The notes under the pieces were generated by a model. The model was not told the origin of the DNA and did not search any database. It saw only the letters and a program-made list of their open reading frames with translations. The translations under genes and the position numbers were made by a program. DNA of 54,156 nt from contig JAPSKX010000010.1 of NCBI GenBank assembly GCA_031181325.1, forward strand, positions 1 to 54,156, given 5' to 3'. This DNA is from Paenibacillus sp. (GTDB lineage Bacteria > Bacillota > Bacilli > Paenibacillales > YIM-B00363). Shown here piece by piece: positions 9,900 to 17,842 of the stretch; the first letter of the stretch is position 1, and every line of letters begins with the position of its first letter.

Positions 9900-10664
9900 T
9901 CATACCAATGTGACGCCGACGCCCTTGCTCCGAATGTAGCGGATATCGTCGGCCGGGGCGGCGGCGTCGGTGATGATGTGGGTGATTTTCTCGAGCGGAC
10001 AGACGAAGGCGGTGTTGATGACGCCGAATTTGCTGTGGTCGGTCACGAGATACACCTTATTGGAATGCTCGATCATGTTTTGCTTGACCCGCGTAAGCGT
10101 CAGGTGCGGATCGGTGACGCCTTGCTTAATGTCGAAGCCCGCCGTGCTGAGGAAGCAGATGTTGGCGCGGAACATCGAGATCATCTTCTCCGCGACGGGA
10201 CCGGCGATGCTGTGGGAGTTGCCCTCCCCGAGCGTTCCGCCGCAGATGATGACGGAGATTTCCCGTCTGTCCTTCTTGGTGTTTAACTGATAGGCGATCT
10301 CCAGACTGTTCGTGATGACCGTGATGTTGGTATGGTTCATCAGCTGTTGGGCGATAAGCTGCGTCGTCGACCCCGCGTCGATGAAGAGCGTATCGCCCTC
10401 TTTGACGAGGGCCGCGGCCGCCTTCGCGATCCGCGTCTTCTCCTCGAAGTGCGGGAAGCTCGTCATCTCCCGCTCGACGCCGTCCTTGTCGATATACATG
10501 GCGCCGCCGTTGAGCCGCAAGATCTCGCCTTCCGATTCGAGCAGCGACAAGTCGCGCCGCACGGTGGCCGGAGAGACGTCCAATTGCTGACACAGCTCTT
10601 CGATGGTCATGAACGGCTTGCGCTTCAATAGCTCGATGAGGTCCCGATGTCTATTCTTAATCAT
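9900..10664 (-). CDS. DeoR-family transcriptional regulator
   Basis: Sugar-responsive regulator of 254 residues, the normal DeoR length. An N-terminal winged helix-turn-helix covers about residues 6-55 (MTIEELCQQLDVSPATVRRD, then the family hallmark LNGGA). The C-terminal sensor domain has the phosphosugar-isomerase-like GDTLFIDAGSTT motif near residue 90. ATG start at 10664 with TAGGAG upstream. It is transcribed away from the 10982-20392 operon, with 317 bases between the starts containing a tandem inverted-repeat pair. Family members usually repress a neighbouring sugar operon until a phosphorylated sugar binds. It most likely controls the divergent operon and perhaps itself; this is inference. 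Confidence 0.93.
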   Translation of the reverse strand: MIKNRHRDLIELLKRKPFMTIEELCQQLDVSPATVRRDLSLLESEGEILRLNGGAMYIDKDGVEREMTSFPHFEEKTRIAKAAAALVKEGDTLFIDAGSTTQLIAQQLMNHTNITVITNSLEIAYQLNTKKDRREISVIICGGTLGEGNSHSIAGPVAEKMISMFRANICFLSTAGFDIKQGVTDPHLTLTRVKQNMIEHSNKVYLVTDHSKFGVINTAFVCPLEKITHIITDAAAPADDIRYIRSKGVGVTLV

Positions 10665-10738
10665 GGAAACTCCGCTCCTATCGTCTGTGTGGTCGGAAAA
10701 TGATCAAAGATGCGCAATCTGGATGAGAGCCCACAATA

Positions 10739-10766
10739 AATATACTATTCTTTGTTCGGGATTCAA
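10739..10766 (-). promoter_or_regulatory. Probable promoter of the DeoR gene
   Basis: On the minus strand, TTGAAT (10766-10761), a 16-base spacer and TATATT (10744-10739). The leader to the ATG at 10664 would be about 70 bases. Confidence 0.55.
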
Positions 10767-10823
10767 AGAAAATTGACCATTTCGAAAAAAACGAAGCCCG
10801 GTTTCCTGGTGAATACCCACAGT

Positions 10824-10873
10824 ATGATTGTAATCAATCATTAATGAAAAGTAAAATGATTAACATCAATCAT
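10824..10873. promoter_or_regulatory. Tandem operator candidate, two ATGATT-N6-AATCAT sites
   Basis: Two inverted repeats of identical form: ATGATT-GTAATC-AATCAT (10824-10841) and ATGATT-AACATC-AATCAT (10856-10873). They start exactly 32 bases apart, about three helical turns, so both would face the same side of the DNA. They end 17 bases before the -35 of the operon promoter. The likely binder is the adjacent DeoR protein; this is inferred from position. Confidence 0.65.
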
Positions 10874-10890
10874 AAGATCTTGTAAAGTGA

Positions 10891-10919
10891 TTGACAATTG
10901 GCATGATCCAATCTATTCT
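10891..10919 (+). promoter_or_regulatory. Sigma-A promoter of the rhamnosidase operon
   Basis: Perfect -35 TTGACA (10891-10896), 17-base spacer and -10 TATTCT (10914-10919). Expected transcription start is near 10926, leaving a leader of about 55 bases. Confidence 0.75.
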
Positions 10920-10924
10920 AAGCA

Positions 10925-10934
10925 TGTGATCACA
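10925..10934. promoter_or_regulatory. TGTGATCACA palindrome at the transcription start
   Basis: A perfect 10-bp palindrome just downstream of the -10 box. A protein bound here would block initiation. Its binder is unknown; it is unlike the ATGATT sites. Confidence 0.4.
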
Positions 10935-10981
10935 CGCTGGTAACCCTTACAAGGCACTTATAAAAGAGGAGGAAATTGTTC

Positions 10982-12718
10982 ATGTTCGGCAAAAGCTTGA
11001 ATCGTTCGCTCTTGGCAAGTACGGTTATCGTTCTGGCGCTCGCGGCTTGCTCCAACGGCGGCGGCGGGGAAGCCCCGGATTCCAGCGGATCGGACGCCCA
11101 GACGCCACCGGCGGCTAGCGCCGACGGAGACGCGAAAGGCGATACAGGCGCGAACGACGCGCCTGCGGAGGTCGACCCGACGGCGAAATACGATCCGCCG
11201 ATCGAATTCACGATCGTCGGCCAGACGGATCCGAACCTGAAATTCGACGAAGGCCAGTCCTACGACAAGAACAGCGTCTACGACGCCTATCTCGAGGATC
11301 TGGGCATTCAAATCAAGAACGCGTGGATGGTCGATTCCAAGCAATATTTCGAGAAGGTCAACCTCAGCATCGCTTCCGGCGAAATTCCGGATCTGATGGC
11401 GGTCAACGCCTCGCAGCTGAAGCAGCTGGTCGAGAACGATCTGATCGCCGACCTGACGGACGTCTACGAGACGTACGCGACGCCGCGGACGAAGGAGTTC
11501 ATGACGAACGACGGCGGCAAGCAGCTCGACTCCGCGAAGTTCGGCGGCAAGCTGATGGCGATCCCGTACACGAACAGCCCTTATAATGAAGCGCAGTTTT
11601 TATACGTGCGTAAGGATTGGCTGACGAAGCTGAACCTGCCCGAGCCGAATACGATGGCGGATGTCTTGAAGATCGCCGAAGCGTTCACGACGCAGGATCC
11701 GGACGGCAACGGCAAAGCCGACAGCTACGGTTTCGTCGCGCAGAAGGAAATCTACAACCCGGCGTACGGCTTCGCGGGCTTGTTCAACGGCTATCACGCA
11801 TACCCGGGCGCTTGGCTGAAGGACGCGTCCGGCAAGCTTGTATACGGCAGCGTGCAGCCCGAGATGAAGAACGCGCTGAAGACGCTGCAGGATTTGTACA
11901 AGGCCGGGCAGATCGAGAAGGAGTTCTTCACGAAGGATCACGGCAAAGCCAACGAGCTGGTGGCGAACAACCTGGGCGGCATGCTCTACGGTCCGCACTG
12001 GGTGACGAGCTGGCCGATGCGCGGCGCGGTCGTGAAGGAAGACAAGGTGAATCAGGACTGGGAAGTGTACGCGATTCCTTCCGCCGACGACAAGCCGGCG
12101 TTGTCGCAAATCGGGCTGGGCGTAGGCACGTACTACGTCGTCTCCAAGAATAGCAAGAACCCGGAAGCGGCGATCAAGCTGCTCAACCGGTTCATCGAGG
12201 TCGACACGGTGCCTCCGACGCCGGAGACGGACCGCTATCACCTGGGTAAGGAGAAGCAGCAAATTTGGAAGCTGAACCCGCTCATCGTCGTCTCGCAAAA
12301 CCTGAACGTCAAGACGGGCGGCATCTTGTCCAAAGCGGTCGCCGCGAAGGATCCTTCCGCCCTCGAAGGCAACGTCAGCGGCATGGGCTATTACAACGAC
12401 GCGATCGCCTACTTGGACGGCGACCAGACGAAGTGGAGCAGCTGGATGAACGCGAAGCCGCACGGCTCGCTCGAGATCATGAACCAATACCAAGAGAAGG
12501 GCCAGTTCTTGATCACGGAGTTCACCGGCGCGCCGACGCCGACGATGGCGGCGAAGAAGTCGATCCTCGATCAGCGGGAGACGGAGCTGTTCACGAAGAT
12601 CGTCATCGGGCAAGCGTCCGTCGATGAGTTCGACGCATTCGTGAACGAGTGGAAGTCGCTCGGAGGCGAGCAAATCACGCAGGAAGTCAACGACTGGTAT
12701 GCGGAGCGAAGCAACTAA
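10982..12718 (+). CDS. Extracellular sugar-binding lipoprotein of importer 2
   Basis: Solute-binding protein of 578 residues. The lipobox LALAAC puts the lipidated Cys at about residue 21, followed by a Ser/Asp/Ala-rich linker and a bilobal LplA-like domain. The ATG at 10982 is chosen over the in-frame TTG at 10976: AGAGGAGG ends at 10972, 9 bases before the ATG but only 3 before the TTG. It is the first gene of the DeoR-controlled operon. An 83-base gap with a long stem-loop separates it from its permeases, an arrangement that often keeps binding-protein mRNA more abundant. Confidence 0.93.
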   Translation: MFGKSLNRSLLASTVIVLALAACSNGGGGEAPDSSGSDAQTPPAASADGDAKGDTGANDAPAEVDPTAKYDPPIEFTIVGQTDPNLKFDEGQSYDKNSVYDAYLEDLGIQIKNAWMVDSKQYFEKVNLSIASGEIPDLMAVNASQLKQLVENDLIADLTDVYETYATPRTKEFMTNDGGKQLDSAKFGGKLMAIPYTNSPYNEAQFLYVRKDWLTKLNLPEPNTMADVLKIAEAFTTQDPDGNGKADSYGFVAQKEIYNPAYGFAGLFNGYHAYPGAWLKDASGKLVYGSVQPEMKNALKTLQDLYKAGQIEKEFFTKDHGKANELVANNLGGMLYGPHWVTSWPMRGAVVKEDKVNQDWEVYAIPSADDKPALSQIGLGVGTYYVVSKNSKNPEAAIKLLNRFIEVDTVPPTPETDRYHLGKEKQQIWKLNPLIVVSQNLNVKTGGILSKAVAAKDPSALEGNVSGMGYYNDAIAYLDGDQTKWSSWMNAKPHGSLEIMNQYQEKGQFLITEFTGAPTPTMAAKKSILDQRETELFTKIVIGQASVDEFDAFVNEWKSLGGEQITQEVNDWYAERSN

Positions 12719-12738
12719 CGGCTCCGCCACGATGAATC

Positions 12739-12786
12739 GAAGGAAGAGGAGAGACGTGCGTCCGCGCGCGTCCTCCTTCTTGCCTT
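12739..12786 (+). other. Intercistronic stem-loop between binding protein and permease genes
   Basis: An imperfect long hairpin: arm 12739-12756 (GAAGG, AAGA, GGAG, GACG blocks) pairs with 12768-12786 with small bulges. There is no T-run, so it is more likely an mRNA-stabilising or partial attenuation element than a full terminator. Confidence 0.5.
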
Positions 12787-12801
12787 CCACGGAGGAATCT
12801 C

Positions 12802-13701
12802 ATGCCGCGCAAACCATGGGCGAACGAATGGCCGTACCATCTGATGCTTCTGATCCCCGTCATTCTCGTGTTGATCTATTGCTACGGACCGATGGTCGGC
12901 ATCGTCATCGCATTCCAACAATTTATTCCGGCGAAGGGCTTGTTCGGCTCCGAATGGATCGGATGGGACAATTTCGAATTCGTCATGATGCTGCCGGACA
13001 CGTATCGGGTGATCTACAACACGGTGTTCATCTCGCTCATGAAGATCGTCGCCGGGCTGATCGCCCCGATCGTGGCCGCGCTGCTCCTCAACGAGGTGAG
13101 GCGGACGGCGTTCAAGCGGACGTTCCAGACGATGATCTATTTGCCCCATTTTCTATCGTGGATCATCTTGGGCGGCATTCTGCTCGACATCCTGTCGCCT
13201 TCCTCCGGCCTCGTGAATCAGGCGCTGGCGGTATTCGGCGTCGAACCGATCTTCTTCCTCGGGGACAATCGCTGGTTCCCTTACGTGCTCGTGGGGACCG
13301 ACGTCTGGAAGGATTTCGGCTTCGGCACGATCGTCTACATGGCGGCGCTGACTGGCATTAACCCGTCGCTGTACGAAGCGGCGGAGATCGACGGGGCGAA
13401 TCGCTGGAAGCAGACGCTCCACGTGACGCTGCCCGGCATGCTGCCGATCATCGTCCTGCTGGCGACGCTCAGCCTCGGCCAAATCTTGAACGCCGGCTTC
13501 GACCAGGTGTTCAACCTGTACAATCCGCAGGTATACGAAAGCGGCGACATCATCGACACGCTCGTCTACCGGCTCGGCTTGCAGCAAGCCCAATACGGCG
13601 TGGCGACGGCGGTCGGCCTGTTCAAATCGGTCGTCTCCCTCATGTTCATCGTCGTATCCTACGGATTAGCCTATCGGTTCGCCAACTATCGCATTTTTTA
13701 G
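12802..13701 (+). CDS. ABC sugar importer permease, LplB-type (importer 2)
   Basis: Membrane subunit of 299 residues with about six hydrophobic helices. An EAA loop (YEAAEIDGANRWKQT then LPGMLP) lies near residues 190-215. Its ATG follows GGAGG by 7 bases. It sits between its binding protein and partner permease, 20 bases ahead of the latter. It is clearly related to the 6157 and 33726 permeases, but not so close as to suggest recent duplication. The role is oligosaccharide import, with ATP hydrolysis supplied by an ATPase encoded elsewhere. Confidence 0.93.
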   Translation: MPRKPWANEWPYHLMLLIPVILVLIYCYGPMVGIVIAFQQFIPAKGLFGSEWIGWDNFEFVMMLPDTYRVIYNTVFISLMKIVAGLIAPIVAALLLNEVRRTAFKRTFQTMIYLPHFLSWIILGGILLDILSPSSGLVNQALAVFGVEPIFFLGDNRWFPYVLVGTDVWKDFGFGTIVYMAALTGINPSLYEAAEIDGANRWKQTLHVTLPGMLPIIVLLATLSLGQILNAGFDQVFNLYNPQVYESGDIIDTLVYRLGLQQAQYGVATAVGLFKSVVSLMFIVVSYGLAYRFANYRIF

Positions 13702-13721
13702 AACGGGAGGGGAAGACGGCG

Positions 13722-14606
13722 ATGAGCTACCGGTTGTCGTTCGGCAGAAGGCTCTTTTCGATGTTTAACTATACGTTCCTGGCGCTGCTGTCGCTTGCCT
13801 GCATCGTGCCGTTCGTGCATATATTGGCGATATCGTTCAGCTCCGCCTCCGCGGCCGCGGCCGGCGTCGTCAAGCTGTGGCCGGTCGAGTTCACGTTCGC
13901 GTCGTACGAGAACGTGCTCAGCAAGCGGGAGTTTCTGTCCTCGTTCGGCGTGTCGGTTCAGCGCGCGCTGCTCGGCGCGTCGGTCAACATGCTGCTCACG
14001 ATCATAGCGGCTTATCCGCTGTCCAAGGAAGTCCGGCAATTCCGGTTCCGGACCGTATACGTCTGGTTCTTCGTCCTGACGATGCTGTTCAGCGGGGGCC
14101 TCATTCCGCTGTACATGACGGTCAAGGAGACGGGCATCATGGACACGCTGTGGGCGCTCGTCCTGCCGGGCGCGGTGCCCGTCTACAACGTCGTGTTGCT
14201 GCTCAACTTCTTCCGCGCCTTGCCGCGGGAGCTCGAGGAGTCCGCGACGATCGACGGCGCGAGCCCGTTCGCGACGCTGACGCGCATTTATCTTCCGCTG
14301 TCGCTGCCGGCGCTGGCGACGCTGACGCTGTTCAGCATCGTCGGGCATTGGAACGCCTGGTTCGACGGTCTCATTTTCATGAATTCGCCCGAGCATTACC
14401 CGCTTCAGAGCTTCTTGCAGACGATCGTCATCCAGAGAGATCTGCGGTTCCTGACGCCGACGGACGTCGAGCTGCTTCAGCTCGTCTCGGATCGGACGAA
14501 CAACGCCGCGCAAATTTTCGTCGCGACGCTGCCGATTCTGCTCGTCTATCCGTTCCTCCAGAAATATTTCGTGCACGGCATCGTGCTCGGCAGCGTGAAA
14601 GAATAA
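13722..14606 (+). CDS. ABC sugar importer permease, YtcP-type (importer 2)
   Basis: Second membrane subunit, 294 residues, exactly as long as the 7135 protein. It shows the SGGLIPLYMTV stretch, an EAA loop (EESATIDGASPFATLTRIYL, about residues 177-196) and the C-terminal FLQKYFVHGIVLGSVKE. Start ATG with GGGAGGGG upstream. The first metallohydrolase gene begins 26 bases after its stop, so import and processing genes are co-transcribed. Confidence 0.93.
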   Translation: MSYRLSFGRRLFSMFNYTFLALLSLACIVPFVHILAISFSSASAAAAGVVKLWPVEFTFASYENVLSKREFLSSFGVSVQRALLGASVNMLLTIIAAYPLSKEVRQFRFRTVYVWFFVLTMLFSGGLIPLYMTVKETGIMDTLWALVLPGAVPVYNVVLLLNFFRALPRELEESATIDGASPFATLTRIYLPLSLPALATLTLFSIVGHWNAWFDGLIFMNSPEHYPLQSFLQTIVIQRDLRFLTPTDVELLQLVSDRTNNAAQIFVATLPILLVYPFLQKYFVHGIVLGSVKE

Positions 14607-14632
14607 CCACTTGAAGGATAGGGGATGGAACC

Positions 14633-15415
14633 ATGACCACCGAATTGCTATTTTTGGGAACGAGCGCTGGCGTATCGACGGCGAACCGCCAGCATTGCAG
14701 CATGGCGCTGAAGAAGGACGGCCGCATCTACTTGTTCGACTGCGGATGCTCGGCGAGCACGCTGCTGAAGAAGATGGGCGAGGACCCGCGGAACATCGAA
14801 GCGGTGTTTCTGACGCACTGGCATCCCGACCATGCGAGCGGCCTGCCGATGCTCATTCAGGATTTGCAATTGACGGGTCGGAAGACGGCGCTGCCGGTCT
14901 ACGGACCCGCGAGCACCGCTCGCAAGGTCGAGCAGCTGCAAAATATGTTTCTCATCCCGCCGGACGTCTGCCCGTTCGAGGTCGAGACGACCGAATACGA
15001 CGAGCGGACGGTGTTCGAGGACGAGCGAATCAAAATCGAGTTTTTCCGCACGATGCATCTCGCGCAGGACAACTGGAAGAAGATCGACGAGCGGCGCGGT
15101 TTCGAGATGACGCCGATCGCATACGGCATGGTCATCTACAGCGACGGCAAGAAGATCGTGCACAGCGGGGACGTGCATACGTCGAACGACCTCGTGGCGG
15201 TGCTGCCGGAGGCGGACCTCGTCGTACACGAGTTCGGCCATATCGTGCCGGAGAAGCTGAACGCGTTCGTGAAGGAGCAGGGCATCGCCAATCTGCTGCT
15301 GACCCACATTCATCACGAGTGGGATCAACGCGCGGACGAGCTGAAGCGGATCGTCTCCGACGGCCATTCGGGCGAAGTCAGAGTCGCGCACGACCTGATG
15401 CGGTATGCCATCTAA
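14633..15415 (+). CDS. MBL-fold metallo-hydrolase A (RNase Z-like subgroup)
   Basis: A 260-residue metallo-beta-lactamase-fold enzyme. N-terminal LLFLGTSAGV and the metal motif THWHPDH (H62, H64, D66, H67) are clear. HSGDVHTS near residue 180 and THIHHE near 223 supply further ligands. This fold covers phosphodiesterases, lactonases, thioesterases and RNases, so the reaction cannot be read from the sequence. There is no signal peptide, so it acts in the cytoplasm. It lies in an operon between sugar permeases and glycosidases, which suggests hydrolysis of an imported sugar derivative such as a lactone, ester or phosphodiester; that is inference. Confidence 0.88.
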   Translation: MTTELLFLGTSAGVSTANRQHCSMALKKDGRIYLFDCGCSASTLLKKMGEDPRNIEAVFLTHWHPDHASGLPMLIQDLQLTGRKTALPVYGPASTARKVEQLQNMFLIPPDVCPFEVETTEYDERTVFEDERIKIEFFRTMHLAQDNWKKIDERRGFEMTPIAYGMVIYSDGKKIVHSGDVHTSNDLVAVLPEADLVVHEFGHIVPEKLNAFVKEQGIANLLLTHIHHEWDQRADELKRIVSDGHSGEVRVAHDLMRYAI

Positions 15416-15447
15416 GCGAAGCTAAGCTAAGAGGGAGGATGAAAGCG

Positions 15448-16230
15448 ATGTCAGTACAAACGCAAACGAAAATTACGATTCTCGGCAACTCGACGGCGGT
15501 TCCGGAGACGGGGAACGACTCGCCTACGTTTCTGATTAACGACAAATACTTGGTAGATACCGGATGGTGGTCGGTGGAGAGCATGCGCGCTCGGGGCATC
15601 GAACCCGCGGAGCTGGAGTACATCATCTTCACACACTTCCACCACGATCATTATATGGGACTGCCTTCGCTGCTGTATTACATGATCATGCGTCATAAGC
15701 CGCTGAAGGACCTCAAGATCATCGGTCCCGCGGCGGATCTCGAGCTGATCGTCCGGCGGGCGATGAGCTTCCTTCATTCCGAGCGGTATTATGCCGACGA
15801 CGTGTTCCCGACGCTCATTCCGCTAACGCCGGGGGAGAGCTACGAAGAGGAGAAGTTCCGCCTCGACGCCTGCTCGACGATTCATCCCGTGCCGGGGCTC
15901 TGCTTCCGATTTCTAGACAAGGCGACCGGCAAGTTCTTCTCGTTCACGGGCGACACCGCGTACCATCCGCCGATCATCGAGCATGTGCGGGGCAGCGCGC
16001 TGCTGATTCACGAAGCGGCGCTCGGTCCGATCGCGGCCGCGCCGGACGATAACGCGTATATGCATTCCGGCTCGATCGACGCGGCCCGCATCGCCGAAGC
16101 GGCCGGCGTCGAGAAGCTGCTGCTCATCCACGCCGCGGCGAGTCGGGCGGAGCCGTCGGTGCAGGCGGCCAAGGAAGCGTTCCGCGGCGAGGTCGAGTGG
16201 GCGAAATTCGGGCATACGTACGTGCTATAA
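15448..16230 (+). CDS. MBL-fold metallo-hydrolase B
   Basis: A second 260-residue MBL-fold enzyme, divergent from its neighbour. It starts ITILGNSTAVPETGNDSPTF and carries THFHHDH (H63, H65, D67, H68), FTGDTAYH and a late LLIHAA. The ATG at 15448 is chosen because GAGGGAGGA (15431-15439) sits 8 bases upstream; the in-frame ATG at 15439 overlaps that site. The DSPTF and VDTGWW pattern, in which the substrate-pocket strand differs from protein A, suggests the two enzymes have different substrates. No signal peptide. It ends 13 bases before the glycosidase start. Confidence 0.86.
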   Translation: MSVQTQTKITILGNSTAVPETGNDSPTFLINDKYLVDTGWWSVESMRARGIEPAELEYIIFTHFHHDHYMGLPSLLYYMIMRHKPLKDLKIIGPAADLELIVRRAMSFLHSERYYADDVFPTLIPLTPGESYEEEKFRLDACSTIHPVPGLCFRFLDKATGKFFSFTGDTAYHPPIIEHVRGSALLIHEAALGPIAAAPDDNAYMHSGSIDAARIAEAAGVEKLLLIHAAASRAEPSVQAAKEAFRGEVEWAKFGHTYVL

Positions 16231-16243
16231 GGAGGCGGCTCGC

Positions 16244-17815
16244 TTGACTGCGAAGGACGGAGGTCGGCCGAGGATCGCGGATCGCGAGGTGCAGACGGTG
16301 CAGAGGGACCGCTATTACAGCACGTACGTGCCGAGCGCGCTCGCGAAGGAAAATCCGTTCCTCGCGACGGAGCGGGAGGAGCGCGCGCTCCCGACGTACG
16401 AGACGGCCCGAGCGATGCTGCCGTCGCCTTATTGGAGCGGCGGCGAAGACGCGGTGGCCTGTTATTGGAAGGCGTGGGAGCTCGCGTTCGACCATCTGCG
16501 GACGCCGGCGCCGGGCAGCGGCTTCGTGTCCAATTACATCGACACGGCGTTCAACGACTGCTTGTTCATGTGGGACTCTTGTTTTATTTTGATGTTCGCG
16601 AAGTACGGGCATCGCGCGTTCGCGTTCCAGCGGACGCTCGATAATTTCTACGCCAAGCAGCATCCGGACGGCTTCATCTGCCGCCAGATCAGCGGGACGA
16701 GCGGCGAGGACCGGTTCCACCGGCACGACCCCGTCAGCACCGGACCGAACGTGCTCGCCTGGTCGGAGTGGGAATATTTCGGCATGACCCGGGATACGAA
16801 GCGGCTGCGGAACGTGTTCCCCGCGCTCGTCGCGTATCACCGCTGGCTGCGGATGTACCGGACGTGGCCGGACGGCTCGTATTGGTCCTCCGGCTGGGGC
16901 TGCGGTATGGACAATCAGCCTCGGATGCCGCTCTCCCTGCCGTATCAGGCGGATGAATTCTACCACGGGCATCTGACGTGGGTCGATACGACGCTGCAGC
17001 AGCTGTTGTCCGCGAAGCTGATCCGCGCGATGGCGGAGGCGCTCGGCCGCGCGGACGAGGTCCCCGACTTCGCGGAGGAGACGGCCCGGCTGTCGACGTT
17101 CGTCAACGGGACGCTGTGGGACGAAGCGACGGCGTTCTACTATGATCGGAAGCCGGACGGCTCGCATCTCGGCATGAAGTCGATCGGCGCTTACTGGGCG
17201 CTGCTCGCGGACGTCGTGCCGCCGGAGCGGCTGGCGCGGTTCGTCGCCCATCTGGAAAACCCGGCGGAGTTCAACCGGCCGCATCGCATCCCGTCGCTGT
17301 CCGCCGACGATCCGGCGTACCGGCCGGAAGGCGACTATTGGCGCGGCGGCGTCTGGATGCCGACGAACTACATGGCGCTCCGGGGACTGACCGAAGCCGG
17401 ATACGACGCGCTGGCGCACGACATCGCTCTCGCGCACGTGCGCCATGTGGCGGAGGTGTTCGCGCGCACGGGCACGATCTGGGAAAATTACGCCCCCGAA
17501 TCGATCGCGCAAGGCACGCCGGCGAAGCCGAATTTCGTCGGCTGGGGCGGACTGGCGCCGATCGCGTGCCTTTTCGAATACGTCTTCGGCCTGCGGCCCG
17601 ACGTGCCCGGCGGCAAGCTGCGCTGGGACGTGCGGCTCTTGGAGGCGCACGGCGTGAACCGGTATCCGTTCGGGAAGGACGGCTGGCTCGACGTGTCGTG
17701 CGAAGCGCGGTCGTCGCCGGCGGAGAAGCCGCGCGTCGCGGTCTGGAGCAACGTGCCGCTCGAGCTCGTGCTGACATGGGACGGCGGAAGCGAGCGCGTG
17801 CGGGTCGAGCCGTAA
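16244..17815 (+). CDS. (alpha/alpha)6-barrel glycoside hydrolase, GH63/MGH1-like
   Basis: Cytoplasmic glycosidase of 523 residues without a signal peptide. The central part matches the six-hairpin glycosidases of the GH63/GH37/mannosylglycerate-hydrolase group: CLFMWDSCF near residue 110, YAKQHPDGFICRQI near 140, WGCGMDNQPRM near 220 and YWRGGVWMPTNY near 365. In these families an Asp in the Gly-Met-Asp-Asn region acts as general acid. TTG start with AGGAGG 8 bases upstream. It is followed 27 bases later by the GH78 gene, so both probably trim the same imported oligosaccharide. Substrate and exact family are uncertain. Confidence 0.8.
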   Translation: MTAKDGGRPRIADREVQTVQRDRYYSTYVPSALAKENPFLATEREERALPTYETARAMLPSPYWSGGEDAVACYWKAWELAFDHLRTPAPGSGFVSNYIDTAFNDCLFMWDSCFILMFAKYGHRAFAFQRTLDNFYAKQHPDGFICRQISGTSGEDRFHRHDPVSTGPNVLAWSEWEYFGMTRDTKRLRNVFPALVAYHRWLRMYRTWPDGSYWSSGWGCGMDNQPRMPLSLPYQADEFYHGHLTWVDTTLQQLLSAKLIRAMAEALGRADEVPDFAEETARLSTFVNGTLWDEATAFYYDRKPDGSHLGMKSIGAYWALLADVVPPERLARFVAHLENPAEFNRPHRIPSLSADDPAYRPEGDYWRGGVWMPTNYMALRGLTEAGYDALAHDIALAHVRHVAEVFARTGTIWENYAPESIAQGTPAKPNFVGWGGLAPIACLFEYVFGLRPDVPGGKLRWDVRLLEAHGVNRYPFGKDGWLDVSCEARSSPAEKPRVAVWSNVPLELVLTWDGGSERVRVEP

Positions 17816-17842
17816 CGAACGCCGAGAAGCGGAGGAGAAGGA

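Larger units (their letters stand above)
10665..10981. other. Divergent regulatory region between DeoR gene and rhamnosidase operon
   Basis: A 317-base AT-rich stretch without a gene, in an otherwise GC-rich neighbourhood. It holds a probable promoter for each direction, a pair of ATGATT-N6-AATCAT inverted repeats, a TGTGATCACA palindrome near the expected transcription start, and the AGAGGAGG ribosome binding site (10965-10972) for the gene at 10982. Confidence 0.8.

Noticed and set aside
14611-15447. In-frame upstream extension of MBL-fold hydrolase B
   Set aside because: The extension overlaps all of hydrolase A in another frame and is Arg-rich; the real start is at 15448 with a good ribosome binding site.
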